Source: UBA10107 sp964572885
Lineage (GTDB): Archaea; Nanobdellota; Nanobdellia; Woesearchaeales; UBA10107
Assembly: GCA_964572885.1 (NCBI GenBank)
Contig: CAZNFC010000038.1
Location: forward strand, 1 to 7,302
Length of the DNA stretch: 7,302 nucleotides
Direction: 5' to 3'
Shown here piece by piece: positions 6,056-7,302 of this stretch. How positions within the stretch are numbered: the first letter of the stretch is position 1; the number at the start of each line of letters is the position of its first letter. The notes beneath the pieces are model-generated. The model did not search any database and was not told the DNA's origin. It worked only from the letters and a program-made list of their open reading frames with translations. A program made the translations under genes and the position numbers.

Positions 6056-7148
6056 ACCTCAATATTGCCGCTACTTTTCCCATTTCTCTTAACTGTACGC
6101 CTTCTCTTGTATCTATTGATATGATTGTGAATTTTGTTCCATATTGTTTTGCGAGGACTTCAAGTTCCTCTATCTTATTATCTTCCAATGATTCAGAAAC
6201 TAATAAAACTTCAACAGCTCCCATCTCTAACTTTTTCTTTACGGAATCAAATCCATAATCAACTATTGCAGGTCTTTTATTAAGATGATCAAAAAATCTC
6301 TGCATCACTTTCTTTTCATCAGATATTTCTGCCTCTCCGAGCAAATCTGCAGCTTTATCAAGCAATTCCTGCAGTCCGAATTCTTCAGTATAGCTTAATG
6401 GCTTGTATCCTAATATTTTCTTCTGGACATCTCCTGTAAGATATTCCTGTCTCAGAAAATCAACGACAGTAACTTCAGGGCCTCCTAAAATAATTCCTTT
6501 TAATCCTGGTAAATTTAAGAATTGATCTTTCATGAGTTCAGAGACTTTTTTATAATGCTCTCTTGCTGAGTCTTCCCTTATTCTTTGAAATCTTGCTGCT
6601 GATTGTCCTCCTGCTTTGAATTTTCCAGGAACTTCTGAATGCGTCTTTGCAATCACCTTGAATGCCTTTCCTCTAAGCAAGGCCAAAGTCGCATCTCTTC
6701 TATCCAAGACAACTAATGCATATATATCATCTGATTCAATCATTTCATGCAAAGGTTCGGTAACAAATTTCTTGTCGCATCTGTAAAGATTCTGGTTCAA
6801 TGGCATAGGCGGTTCTATGTAATCAGTGAACCATTCAACATCTCCTTCCCTTTCCGCGACATTTCCTGCAAAAGCAGCCAATCCGTTTTTAGGAGTCTTT
6901 CCTATTGATTTCAGCAACAAAATCATTTTCTCCAATGCTTCTGTGACGTTCTTTCTTGTAGAAGAGGATTTTATGTTTGATGCAGTGCCTACTTCATCCT
7001 GGAGTTGTTGTATTTTCTTTATTATGTCATATCCCGGAGGAACATAAACTGTGATTAATTCTGTATGTCTAGCTGAAAGACTCTCGATCTTACGTAAAAG
7101 CTTCTTGAGCTTATATCTAAATAATGGGTCAGTAGGGTCTATAGCCAT
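6042..7148 (-). CDS. prf1: Archaeal peptide chain release factor 1 (aRF1), short form
   Basis: Recognises all three stop codons in the ribosomal A site and triggers peptide release. The N-domain has TASNIKS (55-61) and YRCDKKF (122-128), the stop-decoding elements shared with eRF1. The middle domain has the catalytic GGQ (180-182) followed by SAARFQRIREDSAREHY, which separates it from Pelota/Dom34, a relative lacking GGQ. The C-domain ends in the expected AILRY. At 368 residues it is about 45 shorter than many archaeal homologues. The strand LLVSESL (315-321) runs almost directly into the last helix and strand, with no cysteine-rich minidomain between. The ATG at 7148 has a TATA box centred 27.5 nt upstream and no ribosome binding site, so it is probably leaderless. 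It is first in its unit and overlaps the metalloprotease gene. Confidence 0.96.
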   Translation of the reverse strand: MAIDPTDPLFRYKLKKLLRKIESLSARHTELITVYVPPGYDIIKKIQQLQDEVGTASNIKSSSTRKNVTEALEKMILLLKSIGKTPKNGLAAFAGNVAEREGDVEWFTDYIEPPMPLNQNLYRCDKKFVTEPLHEMIESDDIYALVVLDRRDATLALLRGKAFKVIAKTHSEVPGKFKAGGQSAARFQRIREDSAREHYKKVSELMKDQFLNLPGLKGIILGGPEVTVVDFLRQEYLTGDVQKKILGYKPLSYTEEFGLQELLDKAADLLGEAEISDEKKVMQRFFDHLNKRPAIVDYGFDSVKKKLEMGAVEVLLVSESLEDNKIEELEVLAKQYGTKFTIISIDTREGVQLREMGKVAAILRYEVH

Positions 7149-7171
7149 GGTTTATACAGGCTTCAGGTAAG

Positions 7172-7179
7172 TTTATATT
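7172..7179 (-). promoter_or_regulatory. TATA box of the aRF1 gene
   Basis: The minus strand reads AATATAAA, centred 27.5 nt from the ATG at 7148. The intervening sequence has no GGTG-type ribosome binding site, consistent with leaderless transcription. Confidence 0.55.
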
Positions 7180-7230
7180 CCTTTTCTTATAGAAACCTTT
7201 AAAAGAGGGTAGTATTCTTCAAAATCAAGC

Positions 7231-7238
7231 ATATTTAA
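7231..7238 (+). promoter_or_regulatory. Possible TATA box of the tRNA-Pro gene
   Basis: ATATTTAA on the plus strand, centred about 23.5 nt before the tRNA 5' end. This is slightly close for the usual spacing. An alternative is CTTTAAAA at 7197-7204, which would give a leader of about 30 nt. Confidence 0.35.
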
Positions 7239-7257
7239 CTATGCCCCATCCATACAC

Positions 7258-7302
7258 GGGGCTGTGGGGTAGCTTGGTTATCCTTCGAGGTTTGGGACCT
7301 TG
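7258..7302 (+). tRNA. tRNA-Pro (anticodon TGG), 5' part, cut by the window edge
   Basis: The first 43 tRNA positions can be laid out on the cloverleaf. The acceptor 5' strand GGGGCTG is 7258-7264 and T8 is 7265. The D arm contains AGCTTGG with the invariant GG (7276-7277). The anticodon stem CGAGG/CCTTG (7286-7290 with 7298-7302, one G-T pair) encloses the loop TTTGGGA (7291-7297). The anticodon TGG is 7293-7295, which reads CCA and, through wobble, other proline codons. G37 follows it, as usual for proline tRNAs. The variable loop, T arm and 3' acceptor strand lie beyond the window, so intactness and introns there cannot be checked. It is divergent from aRF1. Confidence 0.85.

Noticed and set aside
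7205..7257. Possible degenerate tRNA 3' half before tRNA-Pro (GCCCCATCCA resembles an acceptor plus CCA)
   Set aside because: No T arm with a proper stem and no plausible anticodon arm could be placed, so it is more simply leader or promoter sequence.

Overview
The window reads as chromosomal DNA from an archaeon. It carries archaeal-type aRF1, Orc1/Cdc6, an archaeal PIN-ATPase-KH protein, TATA-box promoters placed as in archaea, and GGTGA-type ribosome binding sites. The AT-rich sequence, short intergenic distances, overlapping genes and shortened proteins (a 368-residue aRF1, a 360-residue Orc1) suggest a small-genome DPANN-like lineage, perhaps Woesearchaeota or Pacearchaeota. That placement is inferred from style and was not tested. 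TAA, TAG and TGA all occur as stops, so the genetic code looks standard.

Layout, right to left, since almost everything is on the minus strand. At the right edge is the 5' half of a plus-strand tRNA-Pro(UGG), divergent from the rest. Next come aRF1 (6042-7148) and an overlapping SprT/M48-like zinc metalloprotease (5387-6055). A second transcription unit starts at 5353 with its own TATA box: PIN-ATPase-KH protein (3509-5353), seryl-tRNA synthetase with a TTG start (2229-3512), an 80-residue hyperacidic protein (1986-2228) and Orc1/Cdc6 (904-1986). These four genes are joined by TTGA, TGA-ATG and TAATG junctions, so replication initiation, tRNA charging and nucleic-acid processing share one operon.

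Left of orc1, positions 360-903 would look empty to ordinary gene calling. They contain a compact minus-strand unit of two tiny genes (33 and 40 codons). It has a TATA box, a perfect 12-bp palindrome overlapping that box, a strong ribosome binding site before each start, a coupled junction and an intrinsic-terminator-like hairpin. This is the best candidate for something undescribed. The left edge holds the N-terminal 119 residues of an unrecognised membrane protein (1-359, minus strand).

Three genes that begin transcription units (membrane protein, PIN-ATPase, aRF1) have TATA centres 26.5-27.5 nt from their ATG and no clear ribosome binding site, as expected for leaderless mRNAs. Several downstream genes and the tiny genes have clear Shine-Dalgarno sequences.
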